Assembly: GCF_900101045.1 (NCBI RefSeq) | Contig: NZ_FNFN01000010.1 | Span: 124,001-188,000 of the forward strand | Direction of reading: 5' to 3' | From: Nocardioides sp. YR527 | Lineage (GTDB): Bacteria > Actinomycetota > Actinomycetes > Propionibacteriales > Nocardioidaceae | DNA: 64,000 bases | Part shown: positions 7,655 through 17,496 of the stretch, in pieces | Numbering within the stretch: position 1 is the first letter of the stretch | How the letters are laid out: every line of letters begins with the position of its first letter | Position numbers and translations under genes: made by a program | Notes under the pieces: model-generated | Seen by the model: only the letters and a program-made list of their open reading frames with translations | The model's database searches: none | Told to the model about the DNA's origin: nothing

Positions 7655-9481
7655 TCAGGCGAGATGATGCACAGGCGCCAAGTTGTAGACCGGCGTCTCG
7701 ATCCCCTCGAACCGAGCCTTGAGCTGCAGCGCGAGATAGAGCGAGTAGTGGCGCGACTGGTGCAGGTTGCCGCCGTGGAACCATAGTGCGTCCTGCTGAG
7801 TCGGCTTCCACATGTTGCGCTGCTCACCTTCCCACGGCCCAGGATCCTTGGTGGTGTCCGAGCCCAGCCCCCAGCACTTCCCGACACGATCGGCGACATC
7901 TTGGCTGATCAGGTCGGCGGCCCAGCCGTTCATGGAGCCGTAGCCGGTGGCGTACACGACCAGATCGGCGTCGAGCGAGGTGCCGTCCTCGAGGACCACA
8001 GCCGAGGAGGTCAGGTGGGACACCTGGCCGTGAGCAAGCTTGACGGACCCGTCGGCGACCAGGTCGGCAGAGCCCACGTCGATGTAGTAGCCCGAGCCGC
8101 GGCGCAGGTACTTCATGAACAGCCCGGAGCCGTCGTCGCCCCAGTCGTGCTGGAACCCGGCCTTCTCCAGCCGAGCGTAGAAGTCGGCGTCGCGCTCGGC
8201 CATCTGCTCGTACAGCGGGATCTGGAACTCGTGCATGATCCGGTAGGGCAGCGAGGCGAAGACCAGGTCTGCCTTCTCCGTGGTCATCCCGGAGGCGAGC
8301 GCACGCTCGGAGTAGAGGTCACCGAGGCCGATGTCCATGAGCGTGTCGCTCTTCACGATGTGGGTCGAGGAGCGCTGCACCATCGTCACGTCGGCGCCGT
8401 GCTCGTACAGCGCCCCACAGATGTCGAAGGCGGAGTTGTTCGAGCCGATCACGACACACCGCTTGCCCTCGTACGCGTCCGGGCCCGGGTGCTTGGAGGA
8501 GTGGTGCTGCTCGCCCTGGAAGTCGGACATCCCGGGCAGGTCGGGGATGTTCGGCTTGCCGGACATCCCGGTGGCCATGATGAGCTGCTTCGGGTGCAGG
8601 GTGATCTCCTCCCCGCCGCGCGAGACGGTGACCGTCCACTCCCCGGCCTCCTCCGAGTAGGAGGCGCTGGTGGCCGTGGTCGAGGACCAGTAGGGCACCT
8701 CCATCACCTTGACGTAGGACTCCAGCCAGTCGCCGATCTTGTCCTTGGGTGCGAAGACCGGCCAGTTGTCGGGGAACTTCAGGTAGGGCAGGTGGTCGTA
8801 CCAGACCGGGTCGTGCAGGCACAGCGACTTGTAGCGGCCGCGCCACTGGTCACCCGGCCGCTCGTAGCGGTCGATGACGAGTGCTGGCACCCCTAGCTGG
8901 CGAAGCCGCGCGCCGAGCGCGATCCCGCCCTGACCGCCACCGATGATCACCGCGTACGGCTGCTCGGTCAGGCCCAGCGTCTCGGCCTCCTCCTGCCGCT
9001 TCTCGGCCCAGGTCACCCGGTCGCGGTTGAAGCCGTGCTCGGCACCCTTCGGGCGACGTTCGCCGCGGGGCTCCTCGTGGCCCTTGAGCTCGTAGAGCGT
9101 GGTCAGGAACGTCCACGCCTTCGCGCGGTCATCCTCCACCTTGAGGCGCAGCAGCCCGCGGCCGCGACCGATGGCGGTCTCGAAGGTGAACCAGGCGGTG
9201 GTCACGCCGGCGTCGGTGGCCTCCGGCTCCTCGAGCGCGAACCCGGAGGGGTCGACGCGTTCCAGCGTGGCCGAGAGCAGGTCGGCGACCCCGGTCGGGT
9301 CCTCGACGGTGGTGATGTTCCAGGAGAAGGCGACCAGGTCGCGCCAGAAGCTCTTCGTGGCGAACAGGCCGGCGGCCCGGGGGATGTCGCGTGCCTTCAG
9401 GGCCGCCTCGAAGTCGGCGAGCCAGGTCTGCGCCGGGCCGTTCTGCACGGCCGGGGGAGGGGAGTCGAGTGTCTGCGTCAT
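7655..9481 (-). CDS. flavin-containing NAD(P)H monooxygenase with N-terminal NTF2-like domain
   Basis: A 608-aa two-part protein. The first 150 residues look like an NTF2-like/SnoaL-type domain (ARDIPRAAGLFATKSFWRDLVAF). Then comes a flavin monooxygenase: FAD-binding VIIGGGQGGIALGARL, a second Rossmann motif VVIGSNNSAFDICGAL for NAD(P)H, and the ATGYGSMNGW motif typical of class B monooxygenases. These enzymes oxygenate ketones, amines or similar small molecules in the cytoplasm. The divergent GAF regulator 106 nt away is the natural candidate for its control. The ATG at 9481 is preferred, because a far longer upstream frame has no homologous content. Confidence 0.9.
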   Translation of the reverse strand: MTQTLDSPPPAVQNGPAQTWLADFEAALKARDIPRAAGLFATKSFWRDLVAFSWNITTVEDPTGVADLLSATLERVDPSGFALEEPEATDAGVTTAWFTFETAIGRGRGLLRLKVEDDRAKAWTFLTTLYELKGHEEPRGERRPKGAEHGFNRDRVTWAEKRQEEAETLGLTEQPYAVIIGGGQGGIALGARLRQLGVPALVIDRYERPGDQWRGRYKSLCLHDPVWYDHLPYLKFPDNWPVFAPKDKIGDWLESYVKVMEVPYWSSTTATSASYSEEAGEWTVTVSRGGEEITLHPKQLIMATGMSGKPNIPDLPGMSDFQGEQHHSSKHPGPDAYEGKRCVVIGSNNSAFDICGALYEHGADVTMVQRSSTHIVKSDTLMDIGLGDLYSERALASGMTTEKADLVFASLPYRIMHEFQIPLYEQMAERDADFYARLEKAGFQHDWGDDGSGLFMKYLRRGSGYYIDVGSADLVADGSVKLAHGQVSHLTSSAVVLEDGTSLDADLVVYATGYGSMNGWAADLISQDVADRVGKCWGLGSDTTKDPGPWEGEQRNMWKPTQQDALWFHGGNLHQSRHYSLYLALQLKARFEGIETPVYNLAPVHHLA

Positions 9482-9587
9482 GCCTCCAGCACACCGCCGC
9501 GCGGGCGCGGGAGAAAGGGTTGCAACGGATTGCATGTGGCGCCGGTCACAGCGAGCACCTACCCTCGGAGGCGGAGGTGGACGGCAG

Positions 9588-10775
9588 ATGACAGCGACCG
9601 GAGCAGTCCCGGCGGGAGCGGACCTGCCGCGCCTCGCCCGTGACCTCGTACGTGTCCACGACGCCGTCCTGTCGGGCAGCCGCCCGCCGAGCACACCCCG
9701 GATCCTGGTAGAGCGCTCCTGGCGCCGTGTGATGAGCATGGGCCTGGAGCCCGGCAGCAGCAACGGCAGGCGTACGCCCTCGGCCGCCGAGTGCGCGGCG
9801 CGGAGAGCCCGCTCGCCGCTGGCGACGGTGATCGGCGACCTGCGCGCGGTGCTGACCTCGGCGGCGGATGCCGCGACGTACCTCATGGTGGTCACCGACG
9901 CCGAGGGCGTGGTGCTGTGGCGCGAGGGCTCGGCGCGGGTGCTCAGGATCGCCGACCAGCTCGGCTTCGTCGAGGGCGCGCTGTGGACCGAGCGAGCGGT
10001 CGGCACCAACGCGATCGGCACCGCGCTGGCCGAGGCGGCCCCGGTCGAGCTCTTCTCCGCGGAGCACTTCGAGCAGGCCCAGCATCCCTGGTACTGCACC
10101 GCCGCCCCGATCCACGACCCCCGCACCGGCGCCCTGCTCGGCGTTGTCGACGTCAGCGGGCCCGCGTTGACCCTCCATCCGGCGATCGGCGCCCTGGTCG
10201 AGAGCGCGGTTCGTCTGGCCGAGATGAGCCTGTGGCGCCACCACCAGGAGTGGCTGGAGCGGCTGCGTCGCGAGACCGACCACGTCGTATCGGCCGTCGA
10301 GGGACCGCTGCTGGTCGTCGACGACGACGGCTGGGTCGCCCATCACGCCGGGATGGCCGCCCGGGACCGGATCGCGGCGCCGCGGCAGGACAAGATGCTG
10401 ACCGTCCCGGGCCTGGGGCTGTGCCTGCCCGAGCGGGTCGGCGAGCGCGGCTGGCTGGTCCGGCCGACCTCCTCGGGGTCGGGCAGCCTGACCGCCCGCC
10501 TCGATCCGGACGGCACCCTCGAGGTCGTCTCGGGGTCGGGCAGCTGGCGCACCACCCTGACCCGCCGCCACGTCGAGATCCTCACCCTCGTCGACGCGGC
10601 CGGCCCCGCCGGCCTCACCGCGCGCGGGCTCAGCGAAGCCGTCTTCGGCGACGCGGAGCACGTGGTCACGGTGCGCGCCGAGGTCTCCCGGCTGCGCCGC
10701 TCGATCGGCGCCCTGGTCTCGACCAACCCCTACCGCCTGGCCGACGGGGTGACCCTGACCCGGGGAAGACCCTGA
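9588..10775 (+). CDS. GAF-domain transcriptional regulator (AcoR-like, no AAA+ domain)
   Basis: A 395-aa regulator. An N-terminal helical part is followed by a GAF-like sensor domain (about residues 85-215; GFVEGALWTERAVGTNAIGTALAE and HPWYCTAAPIHDPRTGALLGVVDVSG are the blocks typical of AcoR-type regulators). The sigma-54 AAA+ domain of true AcoR is absent, as is usual in actinobacteria, and the C-terminus (TLTRRHVEILTLV ... GLTARGLSEAVFG ... VTVRAEVSRLRRSIG) forms a winged helix. It is divergent from the flavin monooxygenase and probably activates it in response to the substrate. The ATG at 9588 has GGAGG about 10 nt upstream. Confidence 0.85.
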   Translation: MTATGAVPAGADLPRLARDLVRVHDAVLSGSRPPSTPRILVERSWRRVMSMGLEPGSSNGRRTPSAAECAARRARSPLATVIGDLRAVLTSAADAATYLMVVTDAEGVVLWREGSARVLRIADQLGFVEGALWTERAVGTNAIGTALAEAAPVELFSAEHFEQAQHPWYCTAAPIHDPRTGALLGVVDVSGPALTLHPAIGALVESAVRLAEMSLWRHHQEWLERLRRETDHVVSAVEGPLLVVDDDGWVAHHAGMAARDRIAAPRQDKMLTVPGLGLCLPERVGERGWLVRPTSSGSGSLTARLDPDGTLEVVSGSGSWRTTLTRRHVEILTLVDAAGPAGLTARGLSEAVFGDAEHVVTVRAEVSRLRRSIGALVSTNPYRLADGVTLTRGRP

Positions 10776-10866
10776 GCCGACCCTGGCCGATCAACCCCAG
10801 GTCGTACGCCCGGATCAGCCCCCAGCCCGATGTGCACCTACGCCTCCGGGCGAGAGGGTCGGTGGC

Positions 10867-11591
<725 letters not shown>

Positions 11592-11592
<1 letters not shown>

Positions 11593-13976
11593 TGCGGACG
11601 GTGCTGTTCGCATCCCTGCGGACCTACGCCCGCCGGTACGCCGCGGCAGTCGTGGCGGTCATCGCCGCGGTCGCGCTGATCGTGGTGACCAACGCCCTCA
11701 CCTCGGCGACGAAGTCGGGCCTGTTCGCGGGCATCGACGCGCCGTTCCGCAACGCGGTGGGCGCGGTCGACCTCCCCTCCGACGAGATCACCGACAAGTA
11801 CGTCGAGAAGGGCGGCTGGGCCCTGGCCCTCTCGATGCAGCCGGTCCGCACCGACGAGACCATGCTCGGCCAGGACATCATGGTCGGCGCTGTCTCCACC
11901 GAGAAGCGCTGGCAATGGCAGGATCTCGAGGAGGGCCGCTTCCCGACCCGCGCCGGCGAGGCCGTGGTCGATGCCAACGCCGCCAAGACCAACAAGATCG
12001 CCATCGGCGACACGCTGAAGGTCGGCAGCGGTACGACAGCGGTCGAGACGACAGTCGTCGGCCTGGTGGACGCCCCGTCGATGTGGTCCTCGCCGATCTA
12101 CGTCACCTGGCCCGAGATGCAGGGCTGGGGGGACCAGTACGTCCAGGCCGTGATGACCGCCGGAGCCGGCGCCGAGGCCGACAACTGGCTGAACGCCGAC
12201 GACTACCTCACCGAGCTGCAGACCCAGCTCAACAAGGAGGTCAACGTCGTGGCGTACATGGTCCTGATCTTCGCCTTCATCGCGCTGTTCGTCTCCGTGC
12301 TGGTCATCACCAACACCTTCTCGATCCTGTTCGCCCAGCGGATGCGCGACTTCGCGCTGCTGCGCGCGATGGGCGCGACGAAGCGTCAGGTCCTGAGATC
12401 GGTACGCCGCGAGGCGCTCGCTCTCGGGGTGATCGCCTCGTTGCTCGGCCTGGTGGTCGGCGTCCTGCTCGGCTGGGGGATCGTCGCGCTGGTGCGGCAG
12501 CTCGCCGAGACCGCGCCGCTGGGTGCGGTGGCCTTCGAGTGGCCCTGGCTCGTGGGTGCGTTCGTCCTCGGCGTGCTCACCACGCTGGTCGCCTCGTGGC
12601 TGCCCACTCGCCGGCTGATGCGGCTGAGCCCGCTGGCCGCGCTGCGGCCGCAGGAGGGATTCGACGTACGCGGCGCCGGGATGTTCCGGATCGGTCTCGG
12701 TCTGGTCGTGGCCCTGGCCGGCATCGCGACGATCTTCGTGGCCGTGGGCTGGGACGACGCCCAGACCGGGATGCTGATCGTGCTGCTCGGCTGCGGGGTC
12801 ACCTTCATCGGCGTGATGCTCCTCGGGCCCGCGCTGGTGCCGGGTCTGGTGCGACTGGCCGGGTCGGCGCTGGCCGTGGTCGCCGGCTCCCCGGCGAAGC
12901 TCGCCGCGGCCAACGCCGGACGCAACCCGAAGCGCACCGCCGCCACCGCTGCGTCGCTTCTCGTCGGCGTCACCCTCACCACCGGCGTGCTCACCGGGAT
13001 GGCGACCATCCGCGGCGCCACCCTGGACGAGATGGCCAAGCAGCACCCGATCGACATCGCGCTCCAGGCCGAGTCGAAGCCGCTGCCGGACTCGGTGGCA
13101 GGGGACGCGAAGGCGGTCCCGGGCGTCGCGGACGCGGTCGCCGTACCGGGAGCCATGGCATCGGTGCGGACCGACGGCAAGCCCGTTCCGCTGCCCGTCG
13201 TCGCCCCGCCGGGCGGAGACATCGCTCTCGAGGACCTGAGCGTGAAGCCCGGCACCATGGTGATCTCCCCGGCGGCCGCCTCGGCCTTCGTGGAGGACGA
13301 GTTCGAGGCGACCGGCGAGAAGGTCGAGCTGGTCGTCGGTGACCGGACCGCGACGGTGACCCTGGACGTACGCGAGATCGACGGGGCACCGCAGATCTCC
13401 GCGGCCACGCTGCGGACGCTGACCGAGGACCCGCAGACGTACGCAGTCTGGGTCCGTGCCGACGCGGGCGCCGACCCAGAGGACCTGGCGGGCGCGCTCG
13501 GGGTGCTCGCCCCCGACGCCGAGCTCACCAACGGCAAGGGTCAGCGTGCCTGGGTCGAGCTGCAGCTGGACGTGTTCACCTGGGCCGTGATCGGGCTGCT
13601 GGCGATCTCGGTGCTGATCGCGCTGGCCGGCATCGCGAACACGCTGGGCCTCTCGGTGCTCGAGCGTGGTCGCGAGCACGCGCTGCTACGGGCGCTGGGC
13701 CTGACCCGGCGCCAGCTGCGGCGGACGCTGGCTGCCGAGGCGGTGCTGCTCTCGGCGGTGGCGGCCCTCGTCGGCACCGCGCTGGGCGTCTTCTTCGCCT
13801 GGGGCGGCAGCGAGATCCTGGTCGGCGACATGCTGCCCGACGCCACCTTCGAGCTGCCGGTGCTGCAGCTGGTGGCGGTGGTCGTGGCCGCGGGCCTGGC
13901 CGGCCTGGTCTCCTGCGTGGCACCGTCCAAGCGGGCCACCAAGGTCAGCCCGGCGGAGGGACTCGCGCTGGACTGA
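11592..13976 (+). CDS. FtsX-like ABC transporter permease
   Basis: A 794-aa permease, partner of the ATPase overlapping it by one base. It has an N-terminal membrane anchor (about 18-38), a large extracytoplasmic MacB-like domain, a first FtsX bundle (about 215-350), two further hydrophobic segments (about 365-425), a second extracytoplasmic domain, and a second FtsX bundle (about 660-785). The repeated cytoplasmic motif LRAMGATKRQVLRSV / LRALGLTRRQLRRTL marks the two FtsX units. Such pairs export lipids, peptides or antibiotics, or transmit force to wall enzymes; nothing in the neighbourhood settles which. Confidence 0.93.
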
Positions 13977-13990
13977 CCGCGGCTAGGGAT

Positions 13991-14127
13991 GTGTTGGTCT
14001 CGACACGGACTCGTTCGTTCCTCACGAGTCCGGCTCGACCGACGGGAGCCCCCGTCGGTCGAGCCGCCGGTACGTCCGCTGGTCGAGCCGCGAGGCCGCC
14101 CGCGGCCGAGCGTGTCGAGACCAACAC
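13991..14127. repeat. inverted-repeat REP-type element
   Basis: GTGTTGGTCTCGACACG (13991-14007) and its exact reverse complement (14111-14127) bound a 137-bp element. Inside are further palindromes: GGACTCGTTCG/CACGAGTCC, CGGCTCGACCGACGGG / CCCGTCGGTCGAGCCG, and a CTGGTCGAGCCGCGAGG motif shared with the elements at 29.16 and 36.08 kb. It lies between two converging genes and could also serve as a terminator. Confidence 0.85.
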
Positions 14128-14133
14128 AGTCGC

Positions 14134-15069
14134 CTAGGCGTTCGTCTCCTCCAGAGCCTCGTTCTCCTCACGAGTCTGCGTGCGCGCGGAGGCGATCAGG
14201 CTGGTGGTCACGGTGACGGCGAGGATGCCGATGATGACCACGAGCGAGAGCCAGGTCGGGATGACCGGGACGCTGTCCCAGTGGCCGTGGGCCCAGTGCA
14301 GGCCGAGCTTGACGCCGATGAAGGCGAGGATCGCGGCCAGACCGTAGGAGAGGTGGACCAGCTTGGACAGGGCACCCTCGAGCACGAAGTAGAGGGCCCG
14401 CAGGCCGAGCAGGGCGAACGCGTTGGTGGCGAAGACGAGGTAGGGGTCGCCGGTGATGCCGTAGACCGCCGGCACCGAGTCGACCGCGAAGATGATGTCG
14501 GTGGCGAAGATGGCGAGCACCACGATGGCCATCGGCTTCAGGCCGATCTTGCGGCCGAGACGTACCGCCAGCATCTCCTCGGGGTCGACCTTCTGGTCGT
14601 GTCCCTGGAGAGCCTCGACAAAGAGCTTCACGGCGGTGACCAGCAGGATCGCACCGAAGATCAGGAAGACGATGTCCCACTGGGACAGCGCCGCGGCGCC
14701 CAGCGCGATGAAGATGCCCCGCAGCACGAGCGCGCCGACGATGCCGAAGAGCAGCACCTTCTGCTGCAGGTGCCGTGGCACCGCGAAGGCGGCGAGCAGC
14801 AGCATGAACACGAACAGGTTGTCGACGCTGAGCGACTTCTCGACGATGTAGCCGGTGTAGTACTCGAAGCCGGTCTGGCTGCCGTGGGCGTTCCAGACCC
14901 AGACGCCGAAGGCGAGCGGAAGCGCGATGTAGAAGGCCGACCAGCCCAGCGCCTCCTTCATGGAGACGTCGTGGGGCTTGCGGGTCAGGACGAAGTCGAG
15001 GGCGATCAGCGCCACGACGGCGCCGATGGTGACGGCCCAGAGCGTGGGCGTACCGATGGTATCGAGCAT
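14134..15069 (-). CDS. TerC-family integral membrane protein (metal homeostasis)
   Basis: A 311-aa protein with about nine membrane segments. Family motifs with acidic residues inside the membrane are present: EKSLSVDNLFVFMLL (about 93-107), AIFATDIIFAVDSVPAVYGIT and TNAFALLGLRALYFVL. TerC/YkoY/Alx proteins are linked to Mn2+ export and to metallation of secreted proteins. A yybP-ykoY riboswitch precedes it, which supports a manganese role here. The start ATG at 15069 follows GAGG, which lies in a hairpin of the riboswitch leader. The C-terminal tail is charged. Confidence 0.93.
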   Translation of the reverse strand: MLDTIGTPTLWAVTIGAVVALIALDFVLTRKPHDVSMKEALGWSAFYIALPLAFGVWVWNAHGSQTGFEYYTGYIVEKSLSVDNLFVFMLLLAAFAVPRHLQQKVLLFGIVGALVLRGIFIALGAAALSQWDIVFLIFGAILLVTAVKLFVEALQGHDQKVDPEEMLAVRLGRKIGLKPMAIVVLAIFATDIIFAVDSVPAVYGITGDPYLVFATNAFALLGLRALYFVLEGALSKLVHLSYGLAAILAFIGVKLGLHWAHGHWDSVPVIPTWLSLVVIIGILAVTVTTSLIASARTQTREENEALEETNA

Positions 15070-15076
15070 GAAGGTT

Positions 15077-15195
15077 CCTCAGGCGTGTCGATGAACGTCT
15101 GAGGTCTCCCTCACCCCGGATCGGGGTGTCATTCCGGGACGGTGTCGGCACCGACGTACTGACCGGAATGAGCTTGGTGAGGTACTCCCCTCGAG
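15077..15195 (-). promoter_or_regulatory. yybP-ykoY (Mn2+) riboswitch with SD-sequestering hairpin
   Basis: Read on the minus strand, the leader of terC has GAGGGGAGTA (15192-15183), a 7-bp helix CCTCACC/GGTGAGG, an inner 8-bp stem CATTCCGG/CCGGAATG, and the conserved 3' block GGTGAGGGAGACCTC. The CCTC after GAGA can pair with the opening GAGG to form P1. The same CCTCAG (15104-15099) can instead pair with CTGAGG (15082-15077), which contains the ribosome binding site of terC. The two pairings exclude each other, so metal binding should free the ribosome site. The class is known to sense Mn2+; the switching model is inferred from the pairings. Confidence 0.8.
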
Positions 15196-15257
15196 GTAAA
15201 GCGTATCGGTATCGGCGAAGGGGTTCGCAATCGGCCATCTCACGAGAGGATGTCGGG

Positions 15258-16640
15258 ATGACGACGGAGTCCGTGCTTCCCCTGATCGATGATCTCGCCG
15301 CCGGTGTCTCGGAGGTGGTGACCGATGAGATCTCGCGGCTGGCGGCCTCGACCGACCGGTCCGGATCGGTCGCCGCCGGCCTGCCGCTGGCGGTGGTGAG
15401 GGCCCACAGCGTCGCGGACGTCCAGGCGGCGATGCGGGTCGCCTCGGCGCACCGGGTGCCGGTGGTCCCGCGCGGTGCGGGCACCGGGCTGGCCGGGGGA
15501 GCGGTGGCCGGCACCGGCCACCTCGTCGTCGACCTCTCCGCGATGGACCGGATCATCGAGCTGGACGCGGTCGACGAGATCGCGGTCGTCGAGGCGGGCG
15601 TCCTCACCGCGCACCTGGACGCGGCGGCCGCGGAGGTGGGACTGCGCTACGCACCCGACCCGGCCTCGGCGGCGATCTGCTCGATCGGCGGCAACGTGGC
15701 TACCAACGCCGGCGGGCTGCGCTGCGTGAAGTACGGGGTGACCCGCGAGGCGGTCCTCGGCCTCGACGTCGTCCTCGCCGACGGCACCCTGATCCACACC
15801 GGCCGCCGCACCATGAAGGGCGTCGCGGGTCTGGACCTCACCGCGCTCTTCGTCGGCTCCGAGGGCACCCTGGGCGTCGTCGTCGGCGCGACCCTGCGGC
15901 TCAAGCCACGGCCGGTCTCCACGTTGACGGCGTCGGCTGCGTACGCCTCGGTGGCGGCGGCCGCCCGCGCCTGCGCCGCGATCGCGGCCGCCCGGCGGGT
16001 GCCGTCGATGCTGGAGCTCGTCGACCGGCGCTGCCTGGAGGCGATCGACCGGTTCGCGGGCACCTCCTACGCCGCGCGGGGCGACGCCCTGGTGATCGCC
16101 CAGGCCGACGGCCCGGCGGCGGAGAGCGAGATCGAGGCGATCGCGGCCGTCCTCGGCAAGGAAGCCACCTGGGTCGAGCAGGGCGTCGATGAGGCGTCCT
16201 CCGACCGCCTCGTCGCGACCCGTCGCCAGGTCCTGCCGGCCATCGAGGCCGAGGGCGCCTTCTTCATCGAGGACATCTGCGTGCCCCGGTCCCGGCTCGC
16301 CGAGGCGGTCGAGCGGGTCTCCGAGATCGCGGACCGGCACGGCGTACGCATCTACACCATCGCCCACGCCGGCGACGGCAACCTCCACCCGGTCATCGGC
16401 TGGGATCCGTCGCCCGACGATGTCCCGGGGGTGATGCCGCCGGAAGAGACCGCCGCGGGAGACGAGATCTTCGCCCTCGCCATCGAGCTCGGCGGCACCA
16501 CGACCGGCGAGCACGGTGTCGGCCGGCTCAAGCAGAAGTGGCTCGAGTCCGAGATCGGTGCCGACTCGATCGACGTGCAGCACCGGATCAAGGCGGCCCT
16601 GGATCCGCTGGGGATTCTCAATCCTGGTGTCGGGTTCTGA
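15258..16640 (+). CDS. FAD-binding oxidase (glycolate/D-lactate dehydrogenase, GlcD-like)
   Basis: A 460-aa flavoprotein of the VAO/PCMH fold. The FAD-binding domain (about 40-220) has VVPRGAGTGLAGGA, the pyrophosphate-binding loop, and ICSIGGNVATNAGGLRCVKYG. The C-terminal substrate domain has IYTIAHAGDGNLHPVIGWD and GGTTTGEHGVGRLKQKWL, where the His residues are catalytic in the family. These enzymes oxidise D-2-hydroxy acids such as D-lactate or glycolate. The ATG at 15258 starts the family-like part; the frame upstream runs into the terC leader and is unlikely to be coding. Confidence 0.9.
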   Translation: MTTESVLPLIDDLAAGVSEVVTDEISRLAASTDRSGSVAAGLPLAVVRAHSVADVQAAMRVASAHRVPVVPRGAGTGLAGGAVAGTGHLVVDLSAMDRIIELDAVDEIAVVEAGVLTAHLDAAAAEVGLRYAPDPASAAICSIGGNVATNAGGLRCVKYGVTREAVLGLDVVLADGTLIHTGRRTMKGVAGLDLTALFVGSEGTLGVVVGATLRLKPRPVSTLTASAAYASVAAAARACAAIAAARRVPSMLELVDRRCLEAIDRFAGTSYAARGDALVIAQADGPAAESEIEAIAAVLGKEATWVEQGVDEASSDRLVATRRQVLPAIEAEGAFFIEDICVPRSRLAEAVERVSEIADRHGVRIYTIAHAGDGNLHPVIGWDPSPDDVPGVMPPEETAAGDEIFALAIELGGTTTGEHGVGRLKQKWLESEIGADSIDVQHRIKAALDPLGILNPGVGF

Positions 16641-16665
16641 CCAGGGACATGACACTCTTGGCCCC

Positions 16666-17493
16666 GTGCGTGTCGGAATTGCTGCTGTCGTCCTGACCCT
16701 CGGCCTCGCGATCACCCTGATCGCCTGCGGCGGCGAACCGGAGGCGGCGGACCCCACCTCGACTCCGAGCGCGGCGACGGTCGTGACCGCCATCAAGGGC
16801 GCCGACGGCACCTCCGCGACCGCGGGCGGCTACACCCTCGGTGACGTCAGCCTGCCCGCCGAGGCGGGCACCCCGGGGAAGGTGAGCTTCACGATCACCA
16901 AGGAGGGCGACCCCGTCACCGACTACATCGAGGAGCAGACCAAGGACCTCCACCTCTACGTCGTCCGCGACGACCTGGAGGTCTTCCGGCACCTGCACCC
17001 GACCCAAGGTGAGCCCGGGGCGTGGTCCGGCGACCTGACGCTGCCCGCGGGCGGCACCTATCGGGTGGTCGTCGAGTTCGCGGCCCGGACCGCCGACGGC
17101 AAGGGGGAGCAGGCGATGCTCGGCACGACGGCGAAGGTCGCGGGGGCCTCCGAGGTGGACGTACCCGGCTCCGACGACGGCACCGTGATCGCTGCCCTGG
17201 AGGAGACCCCGAAGCCCGGGATCGACCAGGAGATCGGCGTCCTGATCTCCGACCCGGCCGGCAAGCCGGTCAACCTCGGCACCTACCTCGGGGTCTACGC
17301 ACACGTCACCGCGTTCAGCCGCGAGACGGGCGAGGTGATCCACCTGCACCCGCTCGGCGGCCCCGAGAACGGCGAGGACGGCACCCGCCTCGGCATCCAC
17401 GTGAAGCCGCCGAGGGCGGGTGACTACGTCTTCTTCGTGCAGGTGCGTGTCGACGGGATGATCCACACGCTCCGGCTCCCGGTCACGGTCTGA
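16666..17493 (+). CDS. lipoprotein of the copper-handling group (YtkA-like)
   Basis: A 275-aa predicted lipoprotein. The GTG at 16666 gives a signal peptide with lipobox LIAC (Cys near residue 19). The mature part has two beta-rich halves, each with a His-containing motif: DLHLYVVRDDLEVFRHLHP and YAHVTAFSRETGEVIHLHPLGG. The LHLYVV..D....F.HLHP pattern is seen in YtkA-like/heavy-metal-linked secreted proteins. It is convergent with the CopC-CopD gene (3 nt between them), and the shared topic is probably periplasmic-side copper binding. The binding role is inferred from the His pairs and context. Confidence 0.75.
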   Translation: MRVGIAAVVLTLGLAITLIACGGEPEAADPTSTPSAATVVTAIKGADGTSATAGGYTLGDVSLPAEAGTPGKVSFTITKEGDPVTDYIEEQTKDLHLYVVRDDLEVFRHLHPTQGEPGAWSGDLTLPAGGTYRVVVEFAARTADGKGEQAMLGTTAKVAGASEVDVPGSDDGTVIAALEETPKPGIDQEIGVLISDPAGKPVNLGTYLGVYAHVTAFSRETGEVIHLHPLGGPENGEDGTRLGIHVKPPRAGDYVFFVQVRVDGMIHTLRLPVTV

Positions 17494-17496
17494 CCG

